NCBI RefSeq assembly: GCF_030409225.1 | Contig: NZ_JAUFPK010000001.1 | Location: 1,913,566-1,977,565, forward strand | DNA length: 64,000 nt | Reading direction: 5' to 3' | Source of the DNA: Aquisalimonas lutea | Lineage (GTDB): Bacteria > Pseudomonadota > Gammaproteobacteria > Nitrococcales > Aquisalimonadaceae | In this document: positions 10,047 to 20,303 of the stretch, piece after piece | How positions within the stretch are numbered: position 1 is the first letter of the stretch | How the letters are laid out: the number at the start of each line of letters is the position of its first letter | Made by a program: the position numbers and the translations under genes | The notes under the pieces: model-generated | What the model saw: only the letters and a program-made list of their open reading frames with translations | What the model was told of the DNA's origin: nothing | Databases searched by the model: none

Positions 10047-10981
10047 TCCCCGCGCGTGTTCGCCTGGTACGTGCCCAGGGGCTGGTTCACGCGCACGGGG
10101 TCGTCGGCCGACCAGGCCGGGTCCCAGTGCACGGTCTCCGGCGGGAACGCCACGATGACCGTCGAGCCCATGTTGAACCGCCCCATCTCCTCGCCCCGTG
10201 CCAGGCGGACGGCGCCCGGCTCGTAGCGGCGCTCGGTGATGGTGCGCCCGCGGGGCGGGGTGACCTCGCCGGCCCAGACGGTGGCGATGCTGGCGACGTT
10301 GATCGCGCCCACGAGCACCACCGCCATGGGCCCCCGGGCGGTGTCGAACAGGCACGCCACCCGCTCGTTGCGCGCGAACAGGCCGGGAATGGTGCGCACC
10401 GTGTGCCGGCCGACGCTGAACAGCCGCCCGGGGACGTGGGTCATGGCCCGCAGCTCGCCGTCCGCCGGCATGTGGACGCGGTGGTAGTCCGCCGGCGACA
10501 GGTAGATGGTGGCGAAGGTGCCGTTGCGGAAGGGCGCGGCCCGGTCGGCATCGCCGCCGAGCAGCGTGGCCAGGGAGTAGAACCGGCCCTTGGCCTGGAT
10601 CAGGCGGTCGTCGTCGAGCCGGCCCAGCGCGCTCAGGGCGCCGTCCGCCGGGGCGCACACGGCATCGGCTGCGGCCGGCATGGGCCGGGCATCCGCGCGC
10701 AGGGCCCGGGTGAAGAAGCTGTTGAAGTCCGGATAGGCGTCCGGGTCCGGCTCCCGGGCCTGGGACATGTCCACGCCGAAGCGGCGGATGAACCAGCGCG
10801 TCAGCGGCCGCCGAATCCATGCCCGGCGGCTGCGGGTGAGGCGGTGGACGAGTCGCGAGACGGCATGGTGGGGCAGGGGATACAACGGCAGGGACTTCAG
10901 GTAGTCCGCGATCCCCGCTTTTCCCGCGAGATAGCGATCCGTTCCCGTCCCGGAAGGCCCCGCCGGCTCAGGAGGCGCCAT
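10013..10981 (-). CDS. psd: phosphatidylserine decarboxylase proenzyme
   Basis: The 322-residue proenzyme makes phosphatidylethanolamine at the inner membrane. It cleaves itself at a Gly-Ser bond to create the pyruvoyl cofactor. The cleavage motif appears as MGST (Ser 273) instead of the usual LGST. The self-cleavage triad partners are visible as Asp 113 in PADGALS and His 170 in [11 protein letters not shown]. The start ATG overlaps the end of the upstream SCO1 gene by 14 bp, so the two are translationally coupled. The 3' end overlaps the GlcG-like gene. Confidence 0.93.
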   Translation of the reverse strand: MAPPEPAGPSGTGTDRYLAGKAGIADYLKSLPLYPLPHHAVSRLVHRLTRSRRAWIRRPLTRWFIRRFGVDMSQAREPDPDAYPDFNSFFTRALRADARPMPAAADAVCAPADGALSALGRLDDDRLIQAKGRFYSLATLLGGDADRAAPFRNGTFATIYLSPADYHRVHMPADGELRAMTHVPGRLFSVGRHTVRTIPGLFARNERVACLFDTARGPMAVVLVGAINVASIATVWAGEVTPPRGRTITERRYEPGAVRLARGEEMGRFNMGSTVIVAFPPETVHWDPAWSADDPVRVNQPLGTYQANTRGDQPPAASRPAP

Positions 10982-11615
10982 GGAATTCCAGGATCCTGGC
11001 CAGGTCCCGGCTCATCTCCGGGGGCCGGTGGGGTGAGCTGAACAGCGCCTGGAAGCGGCCCTCCGGGTTGATCAGCAGGATCGCCGTGCCGTGGTCGACG
11101 GCGTAGTCATCGCCGTCGCCGTCGTCGTGGCGCTGGTGGCTGATGCCCAGATCTGCGGCGAGGACGTCGATCTCGCTCAGGGGGCCGGTGACGCCGATGA
11201 AGTCGTCCCGGAAGCTGGTGACATAGCTCTCCAGGCGTGCCGGCGTATCCCGGGCGGGATCCACCGTCACGAACACCGTCTGCAGGTTCGCGCCGAGGCC
11301 GTCCTCCTCCAGCAGGGCATGCACGCGGCTGAGCTTGCCCAGGGTGGTGGGGCAGATGTCCGGGCAGTGGGTGAAGCCGAAGAACATCAGCGTCCACCGG
11401 CCCTCGAGATCCTCGCCGGTGAACGGCTCACCGCGGTGGTTCACGAGCTGGAAATCGGTGACGGCGCGGCCGTCTTGCAGATAGGTGGCGTTGAGCTGCC
11501 CGCCATCCAGTGTTGACGGCGTGAACAGGCTGCCCGCGGCCCACACGCCGCCGAGCAGCAGGCCGGTGGCGACCAGGATGCCGGCGATGGTGACGGGAAT
11601 CCGGGAGGTCTTCAT
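10968..11615 (-). CDS. SCO1/SenC copper chaperone
   Basis: The 215-residue product has an uncleaved N-terminal membrane anchor ([20 protein letters not shown]) and a periplasmic thioredoxin-like domain. The copper-binding CxxxC appears in [15 protein letters not shown], and the distal His ligand in [11 protein letters not shown]. These proteins deliver copper to the CuA site of cytochrome c oxidase or act as thiol reductants. An alternative in-frame ATG lies 6 codons upstream. The gene is followed with overlap by psd, an unusual partner for a cytochrome oxidase factor. Confidence 0.9.
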   Translation of the reverse strand: MKTSRIPVTIAGILVATGLLLGGVWAAGSLFTPSTLDGGQLNATYLQDGRAVTDFQLVNHRGEPFTGEDLEGRWTLMFFGFTHCPDICPTTLGKLSRVHALLEEDGLGANLQTVFVTVDPARDTPARLESYVTSFRDDFIGVTGPLSEIDVLAADLGISHQRHDDGDGDDYAVDHGTAILLINPEGRFQALFSSPHRPPEMSRDLARILEFHGAS

Positions 11616-11723
11616 GGTGCCCGATTTTCGCATACAGGGCCGGGCGGGGAAATCGCGCGCCGGCATGAACCGGCCCGGTTCGGTTATCATGGGCGGCCGA
11701 TACCACGGTTGGGAGCCCGTTGC

Positions 11724-12659
11724 ATGCTCGATACCCGCGAAGCGCTGGAGCAGCTGCACACCCTGCACGATTACGTGCGCTGGGGCGCGAGCCGCTTCCG
11801 CGAGGCCGGCCTGGTCTACGGCCACGGCACCGACAATGCCCTGGACGAGGCGGCGGCCCTGGTGCTGCATACACTGCACCTGTCGCCCACCATTCCGGAG
11901 CCGTACTGGCAGGCGCGGGTTACCCGCAGCGAGGGCGAGGCCATCCTGGCGCGCATGCAGCGGCGCATCGACGAGCGCCTGCCGGTGCCCTATCTCACCC
12001 ACGAGGGCTGGTTTGCCGGGTTGCCGTTCTACGTGGACGCCCGGGTGCTGGTGCCGCGCTCGCCCATCGCCGAGCTCGTCGACAACGGCTTCGCGCCGTG
12101 GCTGGACCCGGACGCGGTGGAGCGCGTGCTGGATCTCGGCACCGGCAGCGGCTGTATCGCCATCACCTGTGCCCTGACCTTCGACCACGCCGAGGTGGAT
12201 GCCTCGGATGTCTCCGCCGACGCCCTGGAGGTGGCGCGCATCAACGTCGCGCGCTACGGCCTGGAGCGGCGCGTCCACCCGGTGCGGGCGGACGTCTTTG
12301 AGGGATTGCCCGCGGAGCGGCGCTACGACCTGATCGTCGCCAATCCGCCGTACGTGGATGCGGCCGACATGGACCGCCTGCCGCCGGAGTACCGGCACGA
12401 GCCCAGCGAGGGCCTGGCGGCGGGCGACGACGGCCTGGACGTGGTCCGCCGCGTGCTGGCCGGGGCACCGGAGCGGCTCGCCGAGGGCGGCCTGCTGGTG
12501 GTGGAGGTGGGCAACAGCGCGCCGGCGGTCGAGGCCGCCTGGCCGCAGGTGCCGTTCACGTGGCTGGAGTTCGAGCGCGGCGGGCACGGCGTGCTCGCCC
12601 TGACATCCGCCGAGGTGACGGCGTACGCTGCGGCATTCCGCGCCGCATCCGATACCTGA
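11724..12659 (+). CDS. prmB: 50S ribosomal protein L3 glutamine methyltransferase
   Basis: The 311-residue product methylates the side-chain amide of a glutamine in ribosomal protein L3 during 50S assembly. It has the N-terminal helical substrate domain, then the SAM-binding motif [13 protein letters not shown] (residues ~137-149) and the catalytic NPPY in [15 protein letters not shown]. The sequence [19 protein letters not shown] is typical of PrmB and separates it from the release-factor enzyme PrmC. I chose ATG 11724 over an upstream TTG. It lies immediately upstream of aroC, as in many gammaproteobacteria. Confidence 0.93.
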   Translation: MLDTREALEQLHTLHDYVRWGASRFREAGLVYGHGTDNALDEAAALVLHTLHLSPTIPEPYWQARVTRSEGEAILARMQRRIDERLPVPYLTHEGWFAGLPFYVDARVLVPRSPIAELVDNGFAPWLDPDAVERVLDLGTGSGCIAITCALTFDHAEVDASDVSADALEVARINVARYGLERRVHPVRADVFEGLPAERRYDLIVANPPYVDAADMDRLPPEYRHEPSEGLAAGDDGLDVVRRVLAGAPERLAEGGLLVVEVGNSAPAVEAAWPQVPFTWLEFERGGHGVLALTSAEVTAYAAAFRAASDT

Positions 12660-12688
12660 GCGCATCAACCATTCAGGAAGTAACCCGC

Positions 12689-13801
12689 ATGTCCGGAAAC
12701 ACCATCGGCAAGCTGTTCCAGCTCACCAGCTTCGGCGAGAGCCACGGGCCGGCGCTCGGCGCCGTGGTGGACGGCTGCCCGCCGGGGCTGGCCCTGTCGG
12801 AGGCCGATCTCCAGCGCGACCTGGACCGGCGGCGTCCCGGCACCTCCCGCTATACCACGCAGCGCCGGGAGCCGGATCAGGTCCGCATTCTCTCCGGCGT
12901 GTTCGAGGGCTATACCACCGGCACGCCCATCGGGCTGCTCATCGAGAACACCGACCAGCGCTCCCGGGACTACTCGGAGATCGCCAATACCTTCCGGCCC
13001 GGGCACGCGGACTACACCTACGTGCAAAAGTACGGCGTGCGCGACTACCGCGGCGGCGGCCGCTCGTCCGCCCGGGAGACGGCCATGCGCGTGGCCGCCG
13101 GGGCCATCGCCAAGAAGTGGCTGGCGCAGCGTTACGGCGTGCACATCCGCGGCTACCTGTCGCAGCTCGGGCCCATGGAGCTGGCGCTCAAGGACTGGCA
13201 GGCGGTGGATGCCAATCCCTTCTTCTGCGGCGACCCCGAGCGGGTGCCGGAGCTGGAGGCGTACATGAACCAGCTGCGCCGGGACCTGGATTCCGTGGGC
13301 GCGCGGGTCACGGTCCTTGCCGAGGGCTGTCCGCCCGGGTGGGGCGAGCCGGTATTCGACCGCCTGGACGCGGACCTGGCCGGGGCGCTGATGAGCATCA
13401 ACGCCGTCAAGGGCGTGGAGCTCGGCGCCGGGTTCGCCTCGGTGGCGCAGCGGGGCAGCGAGCACCGCGACGAGATCACGCCGGACGGCTTTCTCGGCAA
13501 CAACGCCGGCGGCGTCCTGGGCGGCATCTCCACGGGCCAGGACGTGGTCGCGTCCATCGCCCTGAAGCCCACCTCCAGCATCGTCACGCCGGGGCGTTCC
13601 ATTGATACCGCGGGCAGTCCGGTGGAGGTCTCGACCAAGGGCCGCCACGATCCGTGCGTGGGCATCCGCGCCACGCCCATTGCCGAGGCGATGATGGCAC
13701 TGGTGCTCATGGATCACGCCCTGCGCCACCGGGCCCAGAACGGCGATGTCGAACCGCCGTTCCGCCCCGTGCCCGCGGAGCCCGGCCGCCGGGGCGAGTA
13801 G
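12689..13801 (+). CDS. aroC: chorismate synthase
   Basis: The 370-residue, full-length product makes chorismate from EPSP, the last common step to Trp, Phe, Tyr and folate. All three family signatures are visible: [19 protein letters not shown] near the N-terminus, [19 protein letters not shown] in the middle, and RGSEHRDEI before the C-terminal [15 protein letters not shown]. Catalysis needs reduced FMN. The start is 29 bp after prmB and the stop is 3 bp before the MFS gene, so prmB-aroC-MFS form one transcription unit. Confidence 0.97.
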   Translation: MSGNTIGKLFQLTSFGESHGPALGAVVDGCPPGLALSEADLQRDLDRRRPGTSRYTTQRREPDQVRILSGVFEGYTTGTPIGLLIENTDQRSRDYSEIANTFRPGHADYTYVQKYGVRDYRGGGRSSARETAMRVAAGAIAKKWLAQRYGVHIRGYLSQLGPMELALKDWQAVDANPFFCGDPERVPELEAYMNQLRRDLDSVGARVTVLAEGCPPGWGEPVFDRLDADLAGALMSINAVKGVELGAGFASVAQRGSEHRDEITPDGFLGNNAGGVLGGISTGQDVVASIALKPTSSIVTPGRSIDTAGSPVEVSTKGRHDPCVGIRATPIAEAMMALVLMDHALRHRAQNGDVEPPFRPVPAEPGRRGE

Positions 13802-13804
13802 GCC

Positions 13805-14986
13805 ATGGCCGGCGGGCTTCCCTACTGGCGGCTGTCCGCCTTCTACGCCTGCTTTTTCGCCGTGCTGGGCGGGCTGGCGCCCTACCTGGGCCCGTACCTG
13901 AATGCCCGCGGCTTCTCGGCCGCCGAGATCGGGCAGCTCATCGCCATTCTTCATGCCACCAAGATCGTCGCCCCCAATGTCTGGGGCCTGATTGCGGACC
14001 GCACGGGCCGGCGCATGACGGTGGTGCGCTTCGGTGCCCTGGCGGCGCTGGTGAGCTTCGCGGGCCTGCTGCCGGGCGGCGGCTTCTGGTGGCTGGCGCT
14101 GGTCATCGCGCTGTTCAGCTTTTTCTGGAACGCGGCGCTGCCCCAGTTCGAGGCCAATACCATGAACCACCTGGGGCAGGGGGATCACGGCTACAGCCGC
14201 ATCCGGCTGTGGGGCTCGGTGGGGTTCATCGTCTCGGTGGTGGGCTTCGGCGAGCTCATCGACCGCTTCGGCGTGACCATCCTGCCGTGGCTGCTGCTGG
14301 TGCTGTTCGCCGGGCTGTGGGTGTCCAGCCAGATGGCGCCCGAGGCGCGGCAGGCCCCCGGCCGCCAGGTGAGCGATCCCATTCTGCGGGTGCTGTTCCG
14401 GCCGGACGTGATCGGTTTCTTCCTGGCCTGCTTTCTTCTCAAGGCCAGCCATGGCCCCTATTACGCGTTCTTCAGCATCTACCTGGAGGAGACGGGCTAC
14501 AGCAGCAGCATGATCGGCGTGCTGTGGGCGGTGGGCGTGGTGGCGGAGATCGTGCTGTTCCTGGTCATGCATCGCCTGCTGCCGCGCTTCGGGGCGCGGG
14601 TGCTGATGACCGCGGCCATGTGCCTGTCGGCGCTGCGCTGGGTGCTCATCGCCCTGGCGCCGCAGCTCCTGCCGGTGCTGCTGTTCGCCCAGACGCTGCA
14701 CGCGGCCTCGTTCGGCGTCTACCACGCGGTGGGCATCGCCCTGGTGAACCGCTATTTCGTGGGTGCCAACCAGGGCCGCGGCCAGGCGCTTTACAGCAGC
14801 ATCACCTTCGGCGCCGGCGTGGCCGCCGGGAGCCTGGCCAGCGGCCTGCTCTGGGATGTCGTCGGCGGCAGCGCCACCTTCTACCTGGGCGCCCTGGTTG
14901 CCGCACTGGCCGGCGTCGTCGCCGTGGCCAGCTTGCCCGGGCGGGCGGCGGAAGAGCAGCAAGCGGTCATGGCCCAGGGGCGGTAG
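13805..14986 (+). CDS. MFS transporter (MFS_1-like, HcaT/PPP type)
   Basis: The 393-residue product has twelve membrane segments. The N-terminus YWRLSAFYACFFAVLGGLAP and the loop WGLIADRTGRRMTVVRFG (MFS motif A) match the MFS_1-like group typified by 3-phenylpropionate permease HcaT. The central FEANTMNHLGQGDHGYSRIR and LWGSVGFI are also characteristic. Substrate is unknown. It directly follows aroC by 3 bp. The downstream gap holds two folded repeats, so its 3' end is followed by strong secondary structure. Confidence 0.88.
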   Translation: MAGGLPYWRLSAFYACFFAVLGGLAPYLGPYLNARGFSAAEIGQLIAILHATKIVAPNVWGLIADRTGRRMTVVRFGALAALVSFAGLLPGGGFWWLALVIALFSFFWNAALPQFEANTMNHLGQGDHGYSRIRLWGSVGFIVSVVGFGELIDRFGVTILPWLLLVLFAGLWVSSQMAPEARQAPGRQVSDPILRVLFRPDVIGFFLACFLLKASHGPYYAFFSIYLEETGYSSSMIGVLWAVGVVAEIVLFLVMHRLLPRFGARVLMTAAMCLSALRWVLIALAPQLLPVLLFAQTLHAASFGVYHAVGIALVNRYFVGANQGRGQALYSSITFGAGVAAGSLASGLLWDVVGGSATFYLGALVAALAGVVAVASLPGRAAEEQQAVMAQGR

Positions 14987-15002
14987 GGCTCGCGGTAGGG
15001 TC

Positions 15003-15227
15003 GGATCGAGGTGTTGGCGATGCCGTTGGGGCTCCGGAGCTCCGCTTACGGTACCCGGCTTCGGTTGAAGCCGGGTACCTACCCTGCGCTCCGGCCTGGC
15101 CGAGCGACAGCACGTCCCTGTGCTGACGCTCGGTTGCTTCATCCCTGAAGCAACCCCTTCGGGGCCGGGCGGCCTGCGCTCCGGCGCTGCGCAAGTCGCC
15201 CCAACGGCATCGCCAACACCTCGATCC
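15003..15227 (-). repeat. multi-branched palindromic element, copy A
   Basis: A perfect 29-bp outer stem pairs 15003-15031 with 15199-15227. Inside are three hairpins: a 13-bp stem at 15050-15079, a stem around CAGCAC...GTGCTG at 15102-15131, and a 10-bp stem at 15132-15155. On the minus strand the last two have loops GGGAC and GGGA. The core matches copy B in reverse orientation (for example GCGCCGGAGCGCAGGCCG and the CAGCAC hairpin), whereas the outer stem and two of the hairpins have entirely different sequence but the same pairing. Confidence 0.85.
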
Positions 15228-15351
15228 GCCGAGGCTCCGACGCCGTGGGGCTCGCGGTAACCTGCGGGGGACTGCCGACGGCAGCCCTGGGGTGAACCTT
15301 TAGATTCGTCGAGACCGGGCATGGCAGACGGGAAACGGCGAGTCGCTGCCC

Positions 15352-15585
15352 GTCAGATCCCGGGTCGGGGGCATTGGGGTGGGCGACTAGCGTAGCGCCG
15401 GAGCGCAGGCCGTCCGGCCCCGTCAGGGGTGGCCGCAGGGACGCGGCCACCGGCTGTCAGCACAGGGATGTGCTGTCAGCCGGCCAGGCCGGAGCGGAGG
15501 GTAGGAAGCCAGCATTGCCGGCAATGCTGGCTTCCGTAAGCGGAGATCCGGAGCCCACCCCAATGCCCCCGACCCGGGATCTGAC
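15352..15585 (+). repeat. multi-branched palindromic element, copy B
   Basis: A perfect 33-bp outer stem pairs 15352-15384 with 15553-15585. Inside are a 9-bp hairpin at 15428-15451 (loop AGGGAC), a hairpin at 15452-15481 with stem GGCTG, a T-T mismatch, CAGCACA, and loop GGGA, and a near-perfect 16-bp palindrome at 15504-15535. It is homologous to copy A in inverted orientation, with compensating changes in three of four stems. The segment ACAGGGATGT at 15462-15471 matches the core of the known CsrA/RsmA binding consensus. Confidence 0.85.
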
Positions 15586-15714
15586 CCCTCGAAAGGCACT
15601 TGACCTGCACGAGCCGACACCTCATCTACCGATACAGCGGAGGATCCGAATCCGTTATACTTACGGGTTGGAAACGGGTTCAGGCGTGGTTTCGCCACCA
15701 TCGGGTGAGTACAT

Positions 15715-17118
15715 ATGGCAGGCAGGACACTCTACGAGAAGCTCTGGGATGATCACGTCGTTCGTGACAACGAGGACGGTACCTCGCTTCTGTACATCGA
15801 CCGCCAGCTGGTCCACGAGGTGACCTCGCCCCAGGCGTTCGAGGGCCTGCGCCTGGCTGGCCGGCAGCCCTGGCGCACCGACGCCAACCTGGCGGTGGCC
15901 GACCACAACGTGCCCACCACCGACCGCCGCGGCGGCATCGCCGATCCCGTCTCGCGGCTGCAGGTGGATACCCTGGACGACAACTGCCGGACCTACGGCA
16001 TCACCGAGTTCGGCATGAACGACCCGCGGCAGGGCATCGTGCACGTCATCGGCCCCGAGCAGGGCGCGACCCTGCCCGGCATGACCATTGTCTGCGGCGA
16101 CTCCCACACCTCCACCCAGGGTGCCATGGGCGCCATGGCCTTCGGCATCGGCACCTCCGAGGTGGAGCACGCGCTGGCCACGCAGACGCTGGTGCAGCAG
16201 AAGAGCAAGACCATGCTCATCAGCGTCGACGGTGAGCCGGGCCCCGGCGTGACCGCCAAGGACATCATCCTGCACATCATCGGCACCATCGGCACCGCTG
16301 GCGGTACCGGCTACGCCATCGAGTACGGCGGCTCGGCGGTGCGCAACCTGTCCATGGAAGGGCGCATGACCATCTGCAACATGTCCATCGAGGCCGGCGC
16401 CCGGTGCGGCATGATCGCGGTGGACGATACCACCATCGACTACATCGCCAACCGGCCCTTCGCCCCCACAGGCGAGCAGTGGGAGCAGGCCGTGGCCTAC
16501 TGGAAGACCCTGCACAGCGATCCGGACGCGGCCTTCGACCGGGTGGTGCACATCGACGCCGCGACGATCCAGCCCCAGGTCTCCTGGGGCACGTCGCCGG
16601 AGATGGTCGTGCCCATCCACGGCAGCGTGCCGAACCCGTTCAAGGAGACCGACGAGGCCAGGCGCACCGCCTACGCCCGCGCGCTGGAGTACATGGGCCT
16701 CGAGCCCGAGACGCCGATGACCGATATCTGGCTGGACAAGATCTTCATCGGCTCCTGCACCAACGCGCGCATCTCCGATCTGCGCGAGGCCGCGCGCGTC
16801 GTCGAGGGGCGCCGCATCGCCGACAACATCAAGCTGGCCATGGTGGTGCCGGGCTCCGGCCTGGTGAAGAAGCAGGCCGAGGACGAGGGCCTGGACCGGG
16901 TCTTCAAGGAGGCCGGCTTCGAGTGGCGCGAGGCGGGCTGCTCCATGTGCCTGGGCATGAACCCGGACCAGCTCTCGCCCGGCGAGCGCTGCGCGTCCAC
17001 GTCCAACCGCAACTTCGAGGGCCGGCAGGGCCAGGGCGGCCGGACCCACCTGGTGAGCCCCGCCATGGCGGCGGCGGCGGCCGTGGCCGGTCACTTCGTC
17101 GACGTCAGGGAATTCTGA
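15715..17118 (+). CDS. leuC: 3-isopropylmalate dehydratase large subunit
   Basis: The 467-residue product forms isopropylmalate isomerase with LeuD in leucine synthesis. It is an aconitase-family protein: the 4Fe-4S ligands are Cys 348 in [10 protein letters not shown] and Cys 409 and Cys 412 in CSMCLGMN. The N-terminal [12 protein letters not shown] and [19 protein letters not shown] are family signatures. leuD follows after a single base, consistent with coupled synthesis of the heterodimer. Confidence 0.97.
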   Translation: MAGRTLYEKLWDDHVVRDNEDGTSLLYIDRQLVHEVTSPQAFEGLRLAGRQPWRTDANLAVADHNVPTTDRRGGIADPVSRLQVDTLDDNCRTYGITEFGMNDPRQGIVHVIGPEQGATLPGMTIVCGDSHTSTQGAMGAMAFGIGTSEVEHALATQTLVQQKSKTMLISVDGEPGPGVTAKDIILHIIGTIGTAGGTGYAIEYGGSAVRNLSMEGRMTICNMSIEAGARCGMIAVDDTTIDYIANRPFAPTGEQWEQAVAYWKTLHSDPDAAFDRVVHIDAATIQPQVSWGTSPEMVVPIHGSVPNPFKETDEARRTAYARALEYMGLEPETPMTDIWLDKIFIGSCTNARISDLREAARVVEGRRIADNIKLAMVVPGSGLVKKQAEDEGLDRVFKEAGFEWREAGCSMCLGMNPDQLSPGERCASTSNRNFEGRQGQGGRTHLVSPAMAAAAAVAGHFVDVREF

Positions 17119-17119
17119 G

Positions 17120-17761
17120 ATGGAACCGTTCCGACAGCACAAGGGGATCGTGGCGCCGCTGGAGCGCGCCAACGTCGACACCGACGCCATCATCCCGAAG
17201 CAGTTCCTCAAGTCCATCAAGCGCACCGGCTTCGGCGACAACCTGTTCGACGAGATGCGCTACCTGGACCATGGCGAGCCGGGCCAGGATTGCAGCCAGC
17301 GGCCGAAGAACCCGGATTTCGTCCTCAACCGGGAGCCGTACTGCAACGCCACCGTCCTGCTGGCCGGGCGCAACTTCGGCTGCGGCTCGTCCCGGGAGCA
17401 TGCCCCGTGGGCGCTGAAGGACTTCGGCTTCCGGGTGCTCATCGCCCCGAGCTTCGCCGACATCTTCTACAACAACTGCTTCAAGAACGGCCTCCTGCCC
17501 GTGGTGCTGCCGGAGGAGACCGTGGAGCGGCTGTTCCGGGCGGTGGAGGCCGAGCCCGGCTATCAGCTGGCCGTGGATCTGCCGGCGCAGACGGTGACCA
17601 CGCCGTCCGGGGAGGTCCTGGCGTTCGACATCGACGGCTTCCGCAAGCACATGCTCGAGCAGGGACTGGACGAGATCGGCCTGACCCTGCAGCACGCCGA
17701 CGCCATCCGCGCCTACGAGGAGCGCCGCCGGCGGGAGGCGCCGTGGCTGTTCCGGGCGTGA
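17120..17761 (+). CDS. leuD: 3-isopropylmalate dehydratase small subunit
   Basis: The 213-residue swivel-domain partner of LeuC shows [19 protein letters not shown] at residues ~14-32. It also shows the family motif [19 protein letters not shown] (~84-102), which contributes substrate-binding Ser and Arg. Length is standard. The start codon lies one base after the leuC stop, and leuB begins 37 bp downstream. Confidence 0.97.
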   Translation: MEPFRQHKGIVAPLERANVDTDAIIPKQFLKSIKRTGFGDNLFDEMRYLDHGEPGQDCSQRPKNPDFVLNREPYCNATVLLAGRNFGCGSSREHAPWALKDFGFRVLIAPSFADIFYNNCFKNGLLPVVLPEETVERLFRAVEAEPGYQLAVDLPAQTVTTPSGEVLAFDIDGFRKHMLEQGLDEIGLTLQHADAIRAYEERRRREAPWLFRA

Positions 17762-17798
17762 TCCGGAGCTAACCCATCCACCGATACGAGGCCCGCGC

Positions 17799-18878
17799 AT
17801 GACCCGCAAGGTACTGGTACTCCCCGGCGACGGCATCGGTCAGGAGATCGTCGCCGAGGCCGTCAAGGTGCTGGAGCACCTGCGCAGCCGTTGCGGCCTG
17901 GACGTGGCCGTCGAGCACGGGCTCATCGGCGGCGCCGCCGTCGATGCCCACGGCGCGCCGCTGCCGGAGGAGACACTGACCCGGGCGCGGGCTGCGGACG
18001 GGATTCTCCTGGGGGCCGTGGGCGGGCCGCAGTACGATACCCTGGATCGCCCCCTGCGCCCGGAGCGCGGGCTGCTGGCCATCCGCTCGGAGCTGGAGCT
18101 GTTTGGCAACCTGCGGCCGGCGATCCTGTATCCGCAGCTGGCGGCGTCGTCCGCGCTCAGGCCCGAGGTGGTCGCCGGGCTGGATCTCATGATCGTGCGC
18201 GAGCTCACCGGCGGCATCTACTTCGGCGAGCCCCGCGGCATCCGCACGCTGGACAACGGCGAGCGGCAGGGCTACAACACCCTGGTCTACAGCGAGTCGG
18301 AGATCGAGCGCATCGGCCGGCTGGCCTTCGAGACTGCGCGCAAGCGCAGCGGCCGCCTGTGCTCCGTGGACAAGGCCAACGTGCTCGAGGTCACCGAGCT
18401 CTGGCGCGAGGTCATGGACCGGCTCGCCGCCGACTACCCGGACGTCGAGCTGTCCCACATGTACGTGGACAACGCCGCCATGCAGCTGGTGCGCTCGCCC
18501 AAGCAGTTCGACGTCATCGTCACCGGCAACATGTTCGGCGACATTCTCTCCGACTGCGCGGCCATGCTGACGGGCTCCATCGGCATGCTGCCCTCGGCCT
18601 CCCTGGATCGCCACGGCCGCGGCATGTACGAGCCGGTGCACGGCTCGGCGCCGGATATCGCCGGGCAGGACAGGGCCAATCCGCTGGCGACCATTCTCTC
18701 GGTGGCCATGATGCTGCGTTATTCTCTCGGTGAGGGCGCGCTGGCGGACCGGGTGGAGCGCGCCGTCGGGCGCGTGCTGGACGACGGGCTGCGCACCCCG
18801 GACATCGCCGCCGAGGGCGCCCGGACGGTGGGCACCCGCGCCATGGGCGATGCCGTGGTGCAGGCCCTGGACGACTGA
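17799..18878 (+). CDS. leuB: 3-isopropylmalate dehydrogenase
   Basis: The 359-residue product oxidises and decarboxylates 3-isopropylmalate with NAD+. Its motifs are [19 protein letters not shown] at the N-terminus, the substrate-binding [13 protein letters not shown], the catalytic [12 protein letters not shown], and the family signature [19 protein letters not shown]. It ends 46 bp before asd on the same strand, the order also found in Pseudomonas (leuB-asd-fimV). Confidence 0.97.
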   Translation: MTRKVLVLPGDGIGQEIVAEAVKVLEHLRSRCGLDVAVEHGLIGGAAVDAHGAPLPEETLTRARAADGILLGAVGGPQYDTLDRPLRPERGLLAIRSELELFGNLRPAILYPQLAASSALRPEVVAGLDLMIVRELTGGIYFGEPRGIRTLDNGERQGYNTLVYSESEIERIGRLAFETARKRSGRLCSVDKANVLEVTELWREVMDRLAADYPDVELSHMYVDNAAMQLVRSPKQFDVIVTGNMFGDILSDCAAMLTGSIGMLPSASLDRHGRGMYEPVHGSAPDIAGQDRANPLATILSVAMMLRYSLGEGALADRVERAVGRVLDDGLRTPDIAAEGARTVGTRAMGDAVVQALDD

Positions 18879-18924
18879 TGAGTACACGGGCGGACCGCCG
18901 CCCTCTCGCGAACGAGGTGAAGTG

Positions 18925-20037
18925 ATGAGACGCGTTGGATTCGTAGGCTGGCGGGGCATGGTCGGATCCGTGCTCATGCAGCGGATGCGCGAGGAGGGCG
19001 ATTTCGCCGATATCGATCCGGTGTTCTTCACCACCTCCCAGGTGGGGCAGCCGGGCCCCGATATCGGCAGGGACGTGCCCGCGCTCAAGGATGCCCGCGA
19101 CATCGCGGCCCTGAGCGAGATGGAGGCCATTGTCACCTGCCAGGGCGGCGACTACACCGAAGCGGTCTACGCGGACCTGCGCAACAGCGGCTGGAACGGC
19201 TACTGGGTGGATGCCGCCTCCACCCTGCGCATGGCGGATGACAGCATCATTGTGCTGGACCCGGTGAACGCCGACGTCATCCGCCAGGGCCTCGCCGACG
19301 GGGTGAAGACCTACGTCGGCGGCAACTGCACCGTCAGCCTCATGCTCATGGGCATCGGCGGGCTCCTGCGCGAGGGCCTGGTGGAGTGGATCAGCCCCAT
19401 GACCTACCAGGCCGCCTCGGGCGCCGGCGCCCAGAACATGCGCGAGCTGATCGCGCAGATGGGGCATCTGCGCGACGCCGCCAGCGCCGAGCTCGCCGAC
19501 CCCGGCAGCGCCATCCTGGAGCTGGATCGCAAGGTGACCGAGGCCCTGCGGGACGACGGCTACCCCAGCGAGCACTTCGGCTACCCGCTGGCCGGCAGCC
19601 TGCTGCCCTGGATCGACAAGAAGCTGGACAACGGCCAGAGCAAGGAGGAATGGAAGGCTGGGGTGGAGACCAACAAGATCCTCGGGCGCAGCCACGATCC
19701 CGTCCCGATCGACGGCATCTGCGTGCGGGTGGGGGCGATGCGCTCCCATGCCCAGGCGCTGACCATCAAGCTCACCCGGGATGCGCCGCTGGACGAGATC
19801 AGCACCATCATCGCCGAGTCCAACGCCTGGGCGCGGGTGGTCCCCAACGACAAGGAGGACACCCTGCGGGAGCTGACCCCGGCGGCGGTGACCGGGACGC
19901 TGAACGTGCCCGTGGGGCGGCTGCGCAAGCTCGCCATGGGCGGCGAGTACCTGGCGGCCTATACCGTCGGCGATCAGCTTCTCTGGGGCGCCGCTGAGCC
20001 GCTGCGCCGCATGCTGCGCATCCTGCGCGAAGGCTGA
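18925..20037 (+). CDS. asd: aspartate-semialdehyde dehydrogenase
   Basis: The 370-residue product reduces aspartyl phosphate to the semialdehyde for Lys, diaminopimelate, Thr and Met synthesis. The N-terminal NADP-binding loop is [18 protein letters not shown], as in the gram-negative Asd type. The catalytic Cys 135 is in [11 protein letters not shown], and the substrate-binding region [12 protein letters not shown] is present. The start has AGGTGA upstream. A 14-bp-stem hairpin follows the stop codon. Confidence 0.97.
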   Translation: MRRVGFVGWRGMVGSVLMQRMREEGDFADIDPVFFTTSQVGQPGPDIGRDVPALKDARDIAALSEMEAIVTCQGGDYTEAVYADLRNSGWNGYWVDAASTLRMADDSIIVLDPVNADVIRQGLADGVKTYVGGNCTVSLMLMGIGGLLREGLVEWISPMTYQAASGAGAQNMRELIAQMGHLRDAASAELADPGSAILELDRKVTEALRDDGYPSEHFGYPLAGSLLPWIDKKLDNGQSKEEWKAGVETNKILGRSHDPVPIDGICVRVGAMRSHAQALTIKLTRDAPLDEISTIIAESNAWARVVPNDKEDTLRELTPAAVTGTLNVPVGRLRKLAMGGEYLAAYTVGDQLLWGAAEPLRRMLRILREG

Positions 20038-20047
20038 GCGTCCGCAT

Positions 20048-20080
20048 CCGGTGCCGCCGGATCGGGTCCGGCGGCACCGG
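20048..20080 (+). terminator. hairpin after asd
   Basis: CCGGTGCCGCCGGA and TCCGGCGGCACCGG form a perfect 14-bp stem with the loop TCGGG, starting 10 bp after the asd stop. Only a short GTTTG follows rather than a full T-run, so termination may be partial. The rest of the 266-bp gap to fimV probably holds the fimV promoter; no clear hexamers were seen. Confidence 0.55.
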
Positions 20081-20303
20081 CGGGTTTGAAATTCCGCGTA
20101 CTGGCGGCTAGTCTCCCTTCACCGTGTAGCCGCCGGCAATGCTGTTGGCCGGGACACTGGTGACCGCTTTCGCTGCACATGCAAAGTCGCAGAATGGGAA
20201 CGGTCGCACAGACTTGTTGCAGGGATAAGAAACACAATCGCAAGGGCTGACGGCCCCGCCGGGCAACTTTCTGGCCGATCGGTCCATCGATTAAGGGAAT
20301 GCC

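Larger units (their letters stand above)
14987..15714. other. 728-bp gene-free stretch with two inverted folded elements
   Basis: No coding region was found between the MFS gene and leuC. About 460 of the 728 bases belong to two related palindromic elements in opposite orientation (15003-15227 and 15352-15585). The remainder (15228-15351 and 15586-15714) must contain the leuCDB promoter. A TATACT-like hexamer sits at 15656-15661, but I see no convincing -35 partner for it. Confidence 0.75.

Noticed and set aside
12665-15322. Long minus-strand open frame opposite aroC and the MFS gene
   Set aside because: Both plus-strand genes are confidently identified; the opposite frame shows no domain and has the Gln/His/Arg-rich composition typical of high-GC shadow frames.
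15656-15661. TATACT as a leuC -10 promoter element
   Set aside because: No -35-like hexamer lies 16-18 bp upstream, so I could not support a promoter there.
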